Source: Alkalibacterium sp046484155 (GTDB lineage: Bacteria; Bacillota; Bacilli; Lactobacillales; Carnobacteriaceae_A). From it: a stretch of DNA of 39,656 nucleotides. The position numbers and the translations under genes are program-made. Each line of letters starts with the position of its first letter. Position 1 is the first letter of the stretch. The stretch spans positions 1 through 39,656 of the forward strand of contig NZ_JAWOBT010000014.1 in assembly GCF_046484155.1 (NCBI RefSeq). The letters run 5' to 3'. This document shows positions 6,572-15,390 of the stretch, in pieces. The notes under the pieces are model-generated. The model saw nothing but the letters and a program-made list of their open reading frames with translations, was not told where the DNA came from and ran no database searches.

Positions 6572-8746
6572 TTAATTCGCAGCACTTTCTTCTGCTTTTA
6601 TTTTGGCCAGTACAACTTTGATTTGATCATACGTTATGGAATCATTCATTGCTTCTTTGATAGGTTTGAGAAAGTCTCTCCCAACTTGTGGAATGACTTC
6701 TCTTATTTCTTTATCTGCTTCAGGTGAAACGAATCGGTCAAGATCTATTTCTTTTCCTTTTTCGATCCATTTGCATATATGATTCACTATGGTCATCGTT
6801 GACAAGTTTCTCATTTCAGCAATTTCTTCAATCGTCTGTCCTTCTTCAAAATAAGTGACTGTTTCCTCTACTGTATTTTTAGATTGACCTGTTTTTGACG
6901 TCTTCTTTGGCTGACTGACTTTTTCTGTTTTCACATTTTTTTGTTTCAAGGTTTCAGCATCTAACTGATGACTAGAAACGTATTCCTTAATGAGAGTAAG
7001 GAATACCTCACCGTATTCCTGTAATTTCACATCGCCTACACCGTTTATATTTAAAAAGTCGTTTTCTGTCAGAGGATACTTCGCTGCCATATCGATCAAA
7101 CTGCGGTCGGTAAAGACAATAAATGGTGGTTTACCTGCCTCTTGGGCAAGTTTTGTCCGTAATTTCCGCAATTCTTCATATAAATTTTCATCATAATGTT
7201 CAATATTCTCGACCATCTTGTTTTTCGGAACCGGCTCTTGTTTCAGTTGTTTCCGTATGGATAAGCTCACTTTGGCCTGCAGCAGATCGCTGGTCTTTTC
7301 CGTAAACTGCACGATGGGATAGCTGTCGCCATTTAAACGCAGGTAGCCTTCACTCAACATAATGGAAATCATATCTTTGATGTCCCCGTCTGTATAGTCA
7401 GACATTAAGCCATGCGTGCTCAATTCGTTGAATCCCAACTGCTGGATACGTTTATTGTTTTTCCCACGGAGGACGTCCGTTATGAGTCCGGTTCCGTATG
7501 CTTGCTTCATACGGTAGATGCACGATAAAATCTTCTGGCTTTCAACGGTGATATCCGTGGTGACAGACTCTCCGTCGCAGTTTGAGCAATAGTCACATTC
7601 CTGCCAATCCACTTCCTGATCGAAGTATTTCAGTATACTCTTACGCAGGCAGTTTCCTGTTTTACAATAGGTGATCATCGAGTTCAGATTCGCGCGTGCA
7701 TGCGGAGAATTCCCTTGTTCGATCAGCATCGTATTGGTAATAATGTCTTGGGCTGAATAAAACAGAATGGCTTCCGATGGGGCTCCATCTCTCCCGGCAC
7801 GACCGGCTTCCTGGTAATAACTTTCCATGTCGAGCGGCATATTATAATGAATGACACGCCTGACGTTTGATTTATCGATGCCCATTCCAAAGGCATTCGT
7901 CGCTACCATAATGGGTTTTCGGTCATATAGAAAATCTTCCTGATGGTTCGTCCTTTCTTCCGCACTGATCCCTGCATGGTAATAAGTTACAGGATACCCT
8001 TTTTTATCAAGCGTGCTGTAAACTTTATCCACACTTTTACGTGTATTACAGTAAATGATGCTCGATTCTTTCTTATCCATTATCCGCAACAGCTCATTTG
8101 CTTTCTTTTTCGGCTTGACGACAGAGAAATAGAGGTTCGGTCGGTCAAAACTGGCGACGTGCTTGAACGGTTTTTCCAGTCTCAATTGCTTAATCATATC
8201 TTCCTGAACAATTTTCGTAGCTGTTGCCGTGAAAGCCGCAAATGGCGGACGCGACGATAATACACCCATCAACTCTGGAATCCGTTGATAACTCGTCCTG
8301 AAATCATGTCCCCACTGAGATACACAGTGGGCTTCATCCACGGCGATAAGATTAAGATTCCACCTGCGGGCATGTGACATAAACTGCTGATTTCCCAGAC
8401 GTTCAGGAGAAACATAAAGTAAATCTAACTCTCCCCTTGAAGCCTGCTCCATAATCGCCTGCTGTTCAAAATACGTCAGTTGACTGTTTATATAAGCAGC
8501 TCTGACGCCTATCGTCTGCAAGGTATCGACTTGATCCTTCATCAATGAAATCAAAGGCGAAATGACCAAGGTCAAACCGTCCATGAAAATAGCCGGAATC
8601 TGGTAACAGATCGATTTTCCGCCACCTGTAGGCATGACACCCAGCACATCTTCTCCTCTGAGAATGGCTTCAATGAGTTCCTGCTGTCCAGGACGGAATG
8701 CGTCATAACCATAATAGTGTTTCAGTGTCTCAAAAATACTTTTCAT
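6572..8746 (-). CDS. recQ: ATP-dependent DNA helicase RecQ
   Basis: This 724-residue 3'-5' superfamily 2 DNA helicase takes part in recombination and repair of stalled forks. In order it shows motif 0 (FRPGQQELIEAIL), Walker A (MPTGGGKSICYQ), the DEAH box (VDEAHCVSQWGHDFR), motif III (FTATAT), motif VI (QEAGRAGRDG), the RecQ zinc-binding domain with four cysteines near residues 365-393 (the first in TGNCLRKS, the others in CDYCSNC), a winged-helix region and an HRDC domain near residues 515-600 (FTDRSLIDMAAKYPL). After a Lys-rich linker the C-terminus has a helix-turn-helix (TIEEIAEMRNLSTMTIVNHI), as in the long RecQ forms of many Bacillota. GGAGG lies four bases before the ATG. Two acetyltransferase genes precede it closely, with 44 bases to the nearest, so co-transcription is likely. 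Confidence 0.96.
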   Translation of the reverse strand: MKSIFETLKHYYGYDAFRPGQQELIEAILRGEDVLGVMPTGGGKSICYQIPAIFMDGLTLVISPLISLMKDQVDTLQTIGVRAAYINSQLTYFEQQAIMEQASRGELDLLYVSPERLGNQQFMSHARRWNLNLIAVDEAHCVSQWGHDFRTSYQRIPELMGVLSSRPPFAAFTATATKIVQEDMIKQLRLEKPFKHVASFDRPNLYFSVVKPKKKANELLRIMDKKESSIIYCNTRKSVDKVYSTLDKKGYPVTYYHAGISAEERTNHQEDFLYDRKPIMVATNAFGMGIDKSNVRRVIHYNMPLDMESYYQEAGRAGRDGAPSEAILFYSAQDIITNTMLIEQGNSPHARANLNSMITYCKTGNCLRKSILKYFDQEVDWQECDYCSNCDGESVTTDITVESQKILSCIYRMKQAYGTGLITDVLRGKNNKRIQQLGFNELSTHGLMSDYTDGDIKDMISIMLSEGYLRLNGDSYPIVQFTEKTSDLLQAKVSLSIRKQLKQEPVPKNKMVENIEHYDENLYEELRKLRTKLAQEAGKPPFIVFTDRSLIDMAAKYPLTENDFLNINGVGDVKLQEYGEVFLTLIKEYVSSHQLDAETLKQKNVKTEKVSQPKKTSKTGQSKNTVEETVTYFEEGQTIEEIAEMRNLSTMTIVNHICKWIEKGKEIDLDRFVSPEADKEIREVIPQVGRDFLKPIKEAMNDSITYDQIKVVLAKIKAEESAAN

Positions 8747-8790
8747 AAATCCTCCATCTATCGTTTGCTTCTATTTAAATTGCTGAACAA

Positions 8791-9291
8791 TTACACTTTA
8801 TTAGCCAGGTTCTCTAAAGCGTTTCCCTGCATTCTGAATGTAGTCCAGTCATCCATCGGTGTTGCTCCCATTTTCTCATAAAATTGAATAGAGGACTTGT
8901 TCCAGTCCAGACATACCCATTCTAGTCGTCCGTAATTTCTCTCACGAGTAAGATTAGCTAAAAAAGTGAAGATTTTACGTCCGATACCTTTCCCTCGCAT
9001 CTCAGGCTTCACATAAATATCTTCCAGGTAAAGACCCGGTTTCCCAAGAAAAGTTGAAAAGTTAGGGAAAAACAAGGCAAAGGCCACTGGTTCATTTCGA
9101 TACTCACTAATGATGACTTCAGCCATTTTTTTATCAAATAAGTTTTCTTTTAGACTGTCTTCGGTGGCAACGACTTCATCCAACATATTTTCATAAACAG
9201 CCAGTTCCTTGATTAATTCCAATATCAGAGAAAGATCTTTTTGTTCTGCAAAACGTATGGTAACCTGTTCTTCATTATTGTGTTTATGCAT
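8791..9291 (-). CDS. GNAT N-acetyltransferase, SSAT-like
   Basis: This 166-residue GNAT-fold enzyme transfers acetyl from acetyl-CoA to an amine. The opening IRFAEQKDLSLILELIKELA, the LYLEDIYVKPEMRGKGIGRKI acetyl-CoA pyrophosphate loop (R/Q-x-x-G-x-G type) and the end WNKSSIQFYEKMGATPMDDW resemble diamine (spermidine/spermine or thialysine) acetyltransferases. The substrate is therefore probably a small di- or polyamine-like amine, but this is inference from family resemblance. AGGAGGAG lies about 11 bases before the ATG. The next gene downstream is recQ and the next upstream is another GNAT gene, in the same direction and closely spaced. Confidence 0.85.
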   Translation of the reverse strand: MHKHNNEEQVTIRFAEQKDLSLILELIKELAVYENMLDEVVATEDSLKENLFDKKMAEVIISEYRNEPVAFALFFPNFSTFLGKPGLYLEDIYVKPEMRGKGIGRKIFTFLANLTRERNYGRLEWVCLDWNKSSIQFYEKMGATPMDDWTTFRMQGNALENLANKV

Positions 9292-9342
9292 TTTAGCGTA
9301 ATCTCCTCCTATGTATTTCTAGTGAGCTGTGACGCTCATAAT

Positions 9343-9846
9343 TTATCTATTATATCTGTACCGACAAATTTCCGTTTCAACATCCTGATAATAACCTATT
9401 CCATTATACTCTAAAATAAATTCGCATTTTTCCAAGACTCTTTGTGAAGACATATTTTCTGCATGACATATCCCATAAATCATTGATATATCATGCTGTT
9501 TCATGATTACCGGCAAATAAGCAGTGACAGCTTCTGTCCCATATCCTTTGCCAGTATGCCCTCTGGAAATATGGTATCCAAGCTCCCAATCATTTCCTTT
9601 TTGAACTACCTGCACGTAACCAATATTTTTCCCATCTTTGAGGATCACCGGATAGACAAACGGTCCTTTATCGGTCTGGTAACAAGTAATGAGCCTTTCC
9701 ACAGCCGCTTCTGCTTCATCAAGTGTTGCAAATACCTCGTCCGGTAAAAACCGTCTAGTATCCTCGTATAAAGAATTGAGATGAACACTTTCTATCATAC
9801 TTCTATCAAATTCAGTTATAATCAATCTGTCAGTTTTTATAAACAT
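9343..9846 (-). CDS. GNAT N-acetyltransferase, RimJ/RimL-like
   Basis: This acetyltransferase of about 167 residues is of the RimJ/RimL type that modifies protein N-termini or small molecules. It begins FIKTDRLIITEFD, the typical 'TeRLxLR' opening, and has the acetyl-CoA loop SRGHTGKGYGTEA and the late segment NMSSQRVLEKCEF (the usual N-x-x-S-x-x-V-L-E-K-x-G-F, here with Cys for Gly). I chose the ATG at 9846. The frame extends to a TTG at 9876, but the AGGAGGG motif lies between the two. Its spacing to 9846 is rather long, about 13 bases. It is the first gene of a probable three-gene unit ending in recQ. Substrate unknown. Confidence 0.85.
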   Translation of the reverse strand: MFIKTDRLIITEFDRSMIESVHLNSLYEDTRRFLPDEVFATLDEAEAAVERLITCYQTDKGPFVYPVILKDGKNIGYVQVVQKGNDWELGYHISRGHTGKGYGTEAVTAYLPVIMKQHDISMIYGICHAENMSSQRVLEKCEFILEYNGIGYYQDVETEICRYRYNR

Positions 9847-9928
9847 TTTACGGTCGATGCCCTCCTGATATATCAAATAGTTATTTCAAATTTATAATAG
9901 GATCCAACTGTCTTGCGTCTGTTCTCAA

Positions 9929-10108
9929 TTAAAATCTCCACCCTAAGAGGAACCAGCCTATCAATCCAATAACAATAGCAAGAATGACTATCCAAACTGT
10001 CCAGCTGATTTTTCTTTCGTATTTGTTTATATCTTTACCTGCTGTCATTTTCTCAAATGCAGTTACTAAGACTACAACAACAAAAACCAGACTTATGAAA
10101 ATACCCAC
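9929..10108 (-). CDS. Small two-helix membrane protein
   Basis: This short protein of about 59 residues has two hydrophobic helices (IFISLVFVVVVLVTAF and VWIVILAIVIGLIGWFLLGW) flanking a charged loop KMTAGKDINKYERK. I prefer the GTG start at 10108 because a perfect AGGAGG stands 7 bases before it. The longer frame from ATG 10135 would translate through that site. Not recognised. It lies alone between two acetyltransferase genes. Confidence 0.6.
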   Translation of the reverse strand: MGIFISLVFVVVVLVTAFEKMTAGKDINKYERKISWTVWIVILAIVIGLIGWFLLGWRF

Positions 10109-10232
10109 ACCATTTCCTCCTATTTCTATTTTCATTCAAAATTCTATTAAACAAGTTGCTATATTTTTTTGATTTAAAGGTTATCGATTCAGTATATTTA
10201 TACAATTCAAGTAAAAAAATGATTCAATCTGC

Positions 10233-10751
10233 TTACAAATCAAGCTTCATTAAATAATCTATTTGTTCATCATCGCCAAGTTTGAAAACATGTTTGTCAT
10301 AAGTAACAAACCCTTGTTTTTCATAAAACTTAATAGCACTGACATTCTTCTCCCAGACACCTAACCAGATATAAGCCAGCTGTCTACTCTTTCCAACCTC
10401 AACAGCTCTACGAATTAAATGTTTGCCTATGCTATTATTTTTGTATTCATTCAGTACATATATTCTTTGAATTTCCAATGAGTTACTGTGCCCTCTTTCC
10501 GTCTGGGCTTCATCATAATTCAGTTTCATATAAGCTGTAATTTCACCATTATACTTAACACAATAAAAAACTGAAGCGAGATTCTCCATTTCAGATGCCA
10601 CTTTTTCCAAGCTTAAATTCTCTTTTAAATAACTTTCAATATCTTCTTTAGTATTTTCAGCTGAGAAAGTTTCAACAAACGTTTCTTCACTGATTCTTTT
10701 TATTTCCAGCAAATCATCTAGACCGGCTTTTTTGATTTTATAATTTTTCAT
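10233..10751 (-). CDS. paiA: PaiA-like spermidine/spermine N-acetyltransferase
   Basis: This GNAT enzyme of 172 residues closely resembles Bacillus subtilis PaiA, which acetylates spermidine and spermine and thereby affects polyamine pools and sporulation or degradative-enzyme control. The matching stretches, as I remember the family, include ETFVETFSAENTKEDIESYL, the DEAQTE segment, SLEIQRIYVLNEYKNNSIGK with the acetyl-CoA loop, and the hallmark IWLGVWEKNVSAIKFYEKQG. ATG 10751 gives the same length as PaiA; an in-frame ATG at 10772 would add seven residues, and neither has a strong ribosome binding site. PaiB, the usual partner regulator, is not adjacent. Confidence 0.8.
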   Translation of the reverse strand: MKNYKIKKAGLDDLLEIKRISEETFVETFSAENTKEDIESYLKENLSLEKVASEMENLASVFYCVKYNGEITAYMKLNYDEAQTERGHSNSLEIQRIYVLNEYKNNSIGKHLIRRAVEVGKSRQLAYIWLGVWEKNVSAIKFYEKQGFVTYDKHVFKLGDDEQIDYLMKLDL

Positions 10752-10855
10752 ACGTTTAACGCCCCAGTCCATTTACTTTATCTGATATCGCTCATGTTTA
10801 TTATTCGTTTTTTCAAGCTATCTTTAACCCGAATACATTCTTGTAAATGAAAGAA

Positions 10856-10893
10856 GCCCCAAGACAACAGCATAAACATGCTTGTCTTAGGCC
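10856..10893 (-). terminator. Hairpin between the DUF998-like gene and paiA
   Basis: CCAAGACAACAGCAT pairs with ATGCTTGTCTTAGG around an AAAC loop. The T-tract on the minus strand is weak (GGGGCTTCTTTCATT), so this is a possible rather than certain terminator for the upstream gene. Confidence 0.5.
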
Positions 10894-11032
10894 AATGTAT
10901 TTATTTGTAATCAGGCATCGTATCTCCATATCATAGAGTCTACCATTCTTATATATTCTAACACTAATTATGATGAAATTGAGATTTAATTGTGGCTACT
11001 GATGAAATATGATCACCTAAAGAAATGTTGTC

Positions 11033-11698
11033 TTACACGTCCTTTAGATATTTTAATTTTTCTTCGATCCTATCAATGAAAATAAAGCCATACAACCCTA
11101 AGATAGCATTGAACACGGCCACACTATAGACGCTGAAACGCTCGGCTATTCCAAAATATGCCATCGGTACTATGCTTGTGCCGATGGGACCAATAAACAT
11201 GAATACTAATGTGACAGCTGCCCATACAGCCAATGACTGATATTTTTTTTGATTTTTTAATCCACCGATAATAATCAGACTAATTGAAACGATCGATAAA
11301 ACGACCACTACAGCTGTAACGACGTATACGTGCATAACATCTTGAAAAGTCCCGGCATAACCACTATCCGTCAATGGAAAAAGAGTGTATCCTATCGCTG
11401 ACGCCCAATTCATCACAGCAAACAGATATATCCCAACTCTCAACACTTTATTTCCCTTGCCTTGAATGATTATACAAACCAATACAGAACTCAAACAGGC
11501 AAATAGATGGTGAATGGAGACTAGTCCATTTGCGACCACAAATGAAGGGGCAGTCGTTGCAGTTAAATCACTTACTGCCTGACTTCTCCAGTCATAACCA
11601 GGGTAATTCATTGCACCGACAACAGTATGCAAGATATAAAACAAGAGGCTTATTATACCTGAAAGGCACAACCAGTTAGTCAGTGTCCTCTCTTTCAT
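11033..11698 (-). CDS. DUF998-like multipass membrane protein
   Basis: This 221-residue integral membrane protein has about six hydrophobic helices. The motif AVSDLTATTAPS after the first helix and the overall pattern (LHTVVGAMNYPGYDWRSQAV, then FPLTDSGYAGTFQDVMHVYV) match the DUF998 family of uncharacterised membrane proteins. ATG 11698 is preferred because GGGGGGAG lies seven bases upstream; the frame extends 16 codons further without a better site. No biochemical role is established for the family. It stands alone between a TfoX-N gene and paiA. Confidence 0.65.
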   Translation of the reverse strand: MKERTLTNWLCLSGIISLLFYILHTVVGAMNYPGYDWRSQAVSDLTATTAPSFVVANGLVSIHHLFACLSSVLVCIIIQGKGNKVLRVGIYLFAVMNWASAIGYTLFPLTDSGYAGTFQDVMHVYVVTAVVVVLSIVSISLIIIGGLKNQKKYQSLAVWAAVTLVFMFIGPIGTSIVPMAYFGIAERFSVYSVAVFNAILGLYGFIFIDRIEEKLKYLKDV

Positions 11699-11811
11699 CT
11701 CATTACTCCCCCCCGATATCTGTAGCATTAAACTTTTTTTCGGCATATACTACTGGCGTACATCACAATTTTTTAATGGGAACATAATCCAGTCTCATCA
11801 TTATTCTTCTC

Positions 11812-12135
11812 TCATTTTCTTTTTTTAGGCTTCGGTTCCGGTAATTCATTTGCAGTGAGCTTTATTAATTCGCTGATCCATTCTCGATCATCAATGTTAT
11901 CCTCTATTAAGAAACTCATTTTTGCTCCTGGGTACGCAGGAGCTTGTTTCACATCATCTATAAATGCCTTCCCTGCTTCGGTTTGTTTCACAAATAGCTG
12001 ATCATCACATATAAGTGCAACCACTTTTTTGTCACAATAAATGGCATACTCACCAAACATTTTTCTGGAAGTTATACACCCTGCATCCCCTATTTGTTCA
12101 ACCACATAATCTACAAAATCCTGGCTTGATGACAT
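11812..12135 (-). CDS. TfoX N-terminal domain protein
   Basis: This 107-residue protein consists of a TfoX/Sxy N-terminal domain. The family pattern is seen in ITSRKMFGEYAIYCDKKVVA, DQLFVKQTEAGKAF, AYPGAKMSFLIED and a closing WISELIKLTANELP with a basic tail (PKPKKRK). In Gammaproteobacteria TfoX/Sxy controls competence together with CRP, but isolated N-domains are common in other phyla and have no known role. AGGTGGG lies six bases before the ATG. It lacks the C-terminal TfoX domain, as usual for this small form. Confidence 0.85.
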   Translation of the reverse strand: MSSSQDFVDYVVEQIGDAGCITSRKMFGEYAIYCDKKVVALICDDQLFVKQTEAGKAFIDDVKQAPAYPGAKMSFLIEDNIDDREWISELIKLTANELPEPKPKKRK

Positions 12136-12221
12136 CTTTTTCCCACCTTTCTCAGGATTTACTTATTTTTCATCAGTCTACTTTTTTCCTTTTCAAATTA
12201 TAAGAGACGTCCTAAGTAACT

Positions 12222-13148
12222 TTATCCATCGAATTGCTCAAGACTAAAAAGCGATTTAGAAATTTGAGTCGTTTTTTCATCTGCACATAATTCCAGACTG
12301 ATTTCCCACAATTTCTCTTGTAACTCCTGATTCAATATTTCCATATCTTCTTTGATTTCTAAAAATTCATTGTTCTTCAAAGTAATAAACTTTCCAGACT
12401 TTTTAAGGCTTTCTTCCTGATTTTCAGTAAATAGAGGAGCCATCATTTCTCCGCATTCTTCTATCGTAATAAATCTTCCAAATACCTTCATCAAAGTCGC
12501 CATCATTCTCATGAATACAGGAATAATATTGATCTGGTTGCTCCAAACAGTTTTAGGGATTTGAAAGCCGATAAAAGATATTTTTGAATTATTTTTATTT
12601 TTGTATAAATTATGCAACTTTACAAGAAGCATCCTTTTTGCAACCATTGCCTGTTGAATACCCGCTTCGTATCCCCAATCTTTTTCCATCTGTATATCAT
12701 CCCAATTTATTTTACCTCCTTCTGTTACATTAAAAATAACTCTTCCTCCGCTTTGGGATTTTTCCAATAAGCTCAATAAGTTCAAGGTCAACATAAAATG
12801 AGATAAATAATTGACTTGGAAATGTGGATCCATTCCATCTTCTGTTTCTACTCTTTGGGCAGCATAACCTAAACCCGCGTTTATAAATATTCCATCTAAA
12901 AAAGTGTGTTTATTTTGGATCTCACTTATCGCATTATCAACATCACTGAGTTTTGTGAGGTCACATATAACTAGTGAGACTTTTTCATTGAGAGTCGTTT
13001 CTTTAAATTCTTCTATCACTTTATCGCCAAGTTCTTTTGATCTACAAAGAATAATAATTTCGTGTGATTGGTTATCAATAGATGCTAATACCTTAGCAAC
13101 GCCTTTCCCCATCCCATTCGTACCACCTGTTATGAGTATTTTCATCAT
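12222..13148 (-). CDS. SDR-fold protein lacking the catalytic tyrosine
   Basis: This protein of about 308 residues begins with a Rossmann NAD(P) site (ILITGGTNGMGKGVAKVLAS), has the adenine-site VICDL, the FINAGLGYA motif and FQVNYLSHFMLTLNLL, as in short-chain dehydrogenases of the retinol-dehydrogenase type. The catalytic YxxxK is not there: the aligned stretch reads QQAMVAKRMLLVKLH, keeping the Lys but with Ala where Tyr should be, and the preceding Ser-rich strand is VIFNVTEGG. It may bind nucleotide without doing classical SDR chemistry. The C-terminal 100 residues are long and helical. ATG 13148 follows the TAG of the upstream gene by one base, so translation is probably coupled. Confidence 0.75.
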   Translation of the reverse strand: MMKILITGGTNGMGKGVAKVLASIDNQSHEIIILCRSKELGDKVIEEFKETTLNEKVSLVICDLTKLSDVDNAISEIQNKHTFLDGIFINAGLGYAAQRVETEDGMDPHFQVNYLSHFMLTLNLLSLLEKSQSGGRVIFNVTEGGKINWDDIQMEKDWGYEAGIQQAMVAKRMLLVKLHNLYKNKNNSKISFIGFQIPKTVWSNQINIIPVFMRMMATLMKVFGRFITIEECGEMMAPLFTENQEESLKKSGKFITLKNNEFLEIKEDMEILNQELQEKLWEISLELCADEKTTQISKSLFSLEQFDG

Positions 13149-13149
13149 T

Positions 13150-13821
13150 CTACCCTCTTCCTTCTGAAACAAAAGACGCTGCTTTTACGAGTCGTTTTAT
13201 ATCTCTAAGACCAATTTTCCCTTTGAAATAGTTGTTTTCTTTATTCACTGTATCAAGTTTGCTACATAAATCGTCTGGGTCAGCTGTTGAAACCATTTTT
13301 GCATTAGTATATCCGGCAGAAACTAACATCCTGGCAAAATTAGGGCTGACCCACTGGATCCTTGTCAGATCAAGCAAAGTATGGATGGATTCAATAAACT
13401 CCGGTTCAAATTCACGGTCATTGATAATTTCAGTCTTTTTCTCAGATGAACTCAATGCCTCAAATAATAAAACGGAATTCTGATAACCGAGGGTTTCTAA
13501 TTTCGCTATATCTTTTTGAAGAAGCCAGTCAAAAGAGCTTAATTGAAATGGCTTTGGGAAATAACTTTCTATTTCTCGTCTAAGTAAAACCAAATAATCA
13601 TAGTCTATTCCGGTCTTCTTTGATAGCGTCGGTATGTCTTTTTTATTTTTTAATCCTTTTCTCAAATCCTCAAGCGTTAAAAATCCATGCTCTTCAAATT
13701 TCAAAAACTCTTCATCAATCTTTTCCAACAGTAAAATCCGGCTTGGGACTAAATCTGTTTCTTCGATCCTCTTTTGCACATTATCAAGGCTCACTTTTTC
13801 TGCATCAATATAATAGGACAT
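13150..13821 (-). CDS. DUF4332-like helical protein, coupled to the SDR
   Basis: This 223-residue soluble protein is predicted to be mostly helical. Its repeated pattern (LSKKTGIDYDYLVLLRREIE; DIAKLETLGYQNSVLLFEAL; NFARMLVSAGYTNAKMVSTA) looks like helix-hairpin-helix units of the DUF4332 type, a module related to DNA-binding HhH folds. The assignment is by eye and tentative. AAAGGAG lies eight bases before the ATG. Its stop codon is one base from the start of the SDR gene, so the two form an operon and probably act together. No membrane segments and no signal peptide. Confidence 0.5.
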   Translation of the reverse strand: MSYYIDAEKVSLDNVQKRIEETDLVPSRILLLEKIDEEFLKFEEHGFLTLEDLRKGLKNKKDIPTLSKKTGIDYDYLVLLRREIESYFPKPFQLSSFDWLLQKDIAKLETLGYQNSVLLFEALSSSEKKTEIINDREFEPEFIESIHTLLDLTRIQWVSPNFARMLVSAGYTNAKMVSTADPDDLCSKLDTVNKENNYFKGKIGLRDIKRLVKAASFVSEGRG

Positions 13822-14103
13822 AGCGATTGCTCCTTTATAATCTTTCTATCCTTAATACAGATTATTCGAATTAAATTACGGCTACCCTTTCATCATGTTG
13901 CTTGCCCTTAATATTCAACTAGCGGTTGGAGCTTTTTCTTACTCTTGTTTTAATGATTAGTCTTATATTATTGCTCTTTTAATTAGTTTGAAAGGTTTCA
14001 GTAGACTGAATATGAAACTCATTTCACTTAATCCTTTTACTTCAATAGTATCGTCGCAATTTAACCATTGAACTGTAATCCGCTTTGGTTAGTCAACTTA
14101 TTA

Positions 14104-14595
14104 TCAGTCTTCCACTTTGGTATTCAACATGTGAGCGAATTCCTTAATTGTTTCTTCTCTAATATCAGAGTAGTCTGATGAAATCTTAGCTACTTTTCTA
14201 GTGATTGCTTTATCAAAAAAGCTCATGTCCTCGAACTGGAACTGCCCACCGAAGTGTGCGGTGACGCTTGCCTTCGCTATCAATTCAGGTGGAAAGCTGG
14301 ATTGTAGTTCATCTTTGATAACCTCTTCTTCCTGTATCCCACAAATAAACAAACCAAGATGTTTGCTTTTCAGCATTTCAAGGTGTTCTTCACAAAAAGA
14401 AGTGATGTCTTTCCGTATTTGTCCCATATATAGGGGGCCTCCGATGATGATTGTGTCAAAATGAACCAAGTCTTTATTAACACTACTTTCCAAGTCCAAA
14501 TAATCGACGTGATCATGAATTTTATCACCCAGTAGATGGGCACATTTTTTAGTGCTCCCGTATTTAGTAGCGTAGACAATCAAAGTTTTCATCAT
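14104..14595 (-). CDS. Flavodoxin-domain protein (HemG-like fold)
   Basis: This 163-residue protein has a flavodoxin fold: the FMN phosphate loop VYATKYGSTKKCA at the N-terminus, IIIGGPLYMGQIRKDITSFC around the second FMN loop and LGLFICGIQEEE in the third. It resembles flavodoxin-domain proteins related to menaquinone-dependent protoporphyrinogen oxidase (HemG), but heme genes are not nearby, so a general electron-transfer role is as likely. The start is ATG 14595, with AAGGAAG five bases upstream; the frame is open for 39 more codons upstream without a good site. A TATAAT promoter element at 14702-14707 lies within a 50-base repeat also found at 15561. Confidence 0.8.
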   Translation of the reverse strand: MMKTLIVYATKYGSTKKCAHLLGDKIHDHVDYLDLESSVNKDLVHFDTIIIGGPLYMGQIRKDITSFCEEHLEMLKSKHLGLFICGIQEEEVIKDELQSSFPPELIAKASVTAHFGGQFQFEDMSFFDKAITRKVAKISSDYSDIREETIKEFAHMLNTKVED

Positions 14596-14701
14596 TACAT
14601 CTTCCTTCATAGAATTATGGTTGTATTCAAAATTATCGAGTAGTCTTGCTAGATTAGTTTGACAAGTATCACTAATAACACATATCTTTCTTATTATTTT
14701 C

Positions 14702-14752
14702 ATTATACCCAATTTCTTATCGCTATTTCATTGATTAACCCTCTAATTTTTA
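14702..14752 (-). promoter_or_regulatory. Promoter-containing repeat, copy 1 (flavodoxin gene)
   Basis: A stretch of about 50 bases is similar to 15561-15611. On the minus strand both contain TATAAT with a TGAAnT box 17 bases upstream (TGAAAT here), separated by a spacer ending in TTGGG. This copy lies about 107 bases before the flavodoxin start. The conserved spacing suggests a real promoter. Confidence 0.55.
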
Positions 14753-14816
14753 TAATTTCAATTTCATTTAATCGCATTTAAAATGTTTAAGTGACCATTT
14801 TCCCATTCAACATAAG

Positions 14817-14859
14817 GAAAAACACGACTCGACTTCAGAAATGTCGTGTCGTGTTTTTT
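14817..14859. terminator. Bidirectional terminator
   Basis: AAAAACACGACTCGAC pairs with GTCGTGTCGTGTTTTTT around a short loop, with A- and T-runs on the two sides. On the minus strand it closes the small membrane protein gene at 14936-15112. Confidence 0.85.
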
Positions 14860-14935
14860 ACATGCAAAAATAAAATCAAATTAAACGAGGAAAAAAAAAG
14901 AATTAAATAATATTGATTCTATTTTTTCCGCTTTT

Positions 14936-15112
14936 TTATTTTATTTTCTGCTTAATTCTTTTCATAATTTCACGTTTCAAGAAAAGGGAAACTGTAATTA
15001 AAATTACCAAACCAAGTAATTGAATTTCGAATGTTGCTTTTATCCACAATTTTGTAGTCAATAAGATTATAAAAAGTATAATCCCAATTAATATCGCTGT
15101 TTCTTTTTTCAT
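14936..15112 (-). CDS. Small two-helix membrane protein
   Basis: This 58-residue protein begins MKKETAILIGIILFIILLTT and has a second hydrophobic segment IQLLGLVILITVSLFL before a strongly basic tail (KREIMKRIKQKIK). The start at 15112 is chosen because GAGGAGGG lies just upstream; a longer frame adds only six residues that overlap this site. Function unknown; membrane location with the basic end inside is likely. Confidence 0.6.
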   Translation of the reverse strand: MKKETAILIGIILFIILLTTKLWIKATFEIQLLGLVILITVSLFLKREIMKRIKQKIK

Positions 15113-15390
15113 ACATACCCTCCTCATCATCGGCCAGTTTATACTTGTTTAATGGTTTTCTGTTTGCAACTGTATGTTTATGTAGCCTCGGAAACAACGG
15201 AGTAAATAAAACTTAAATTGTACGGTTTTACATAATGTCCCGCCACAAACGAAGTCTCATAATAATAGCCTCTTTAATCGCAGATTAAGTTATTTTATTT
15301 AGAAAGAATAAATGTTGATCATCTTTTATTCTCGAGTTTTCCTTTCGATAATAAGTTACACCTATTCAACTATTAGCAATATATATTGAT

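Noticed and set aside
7943..8260. 105-residue plus-strand ORF
   Set aside because: Lies wholly within recQ on the opposite strand; the recQ frame is complete with all motifs.
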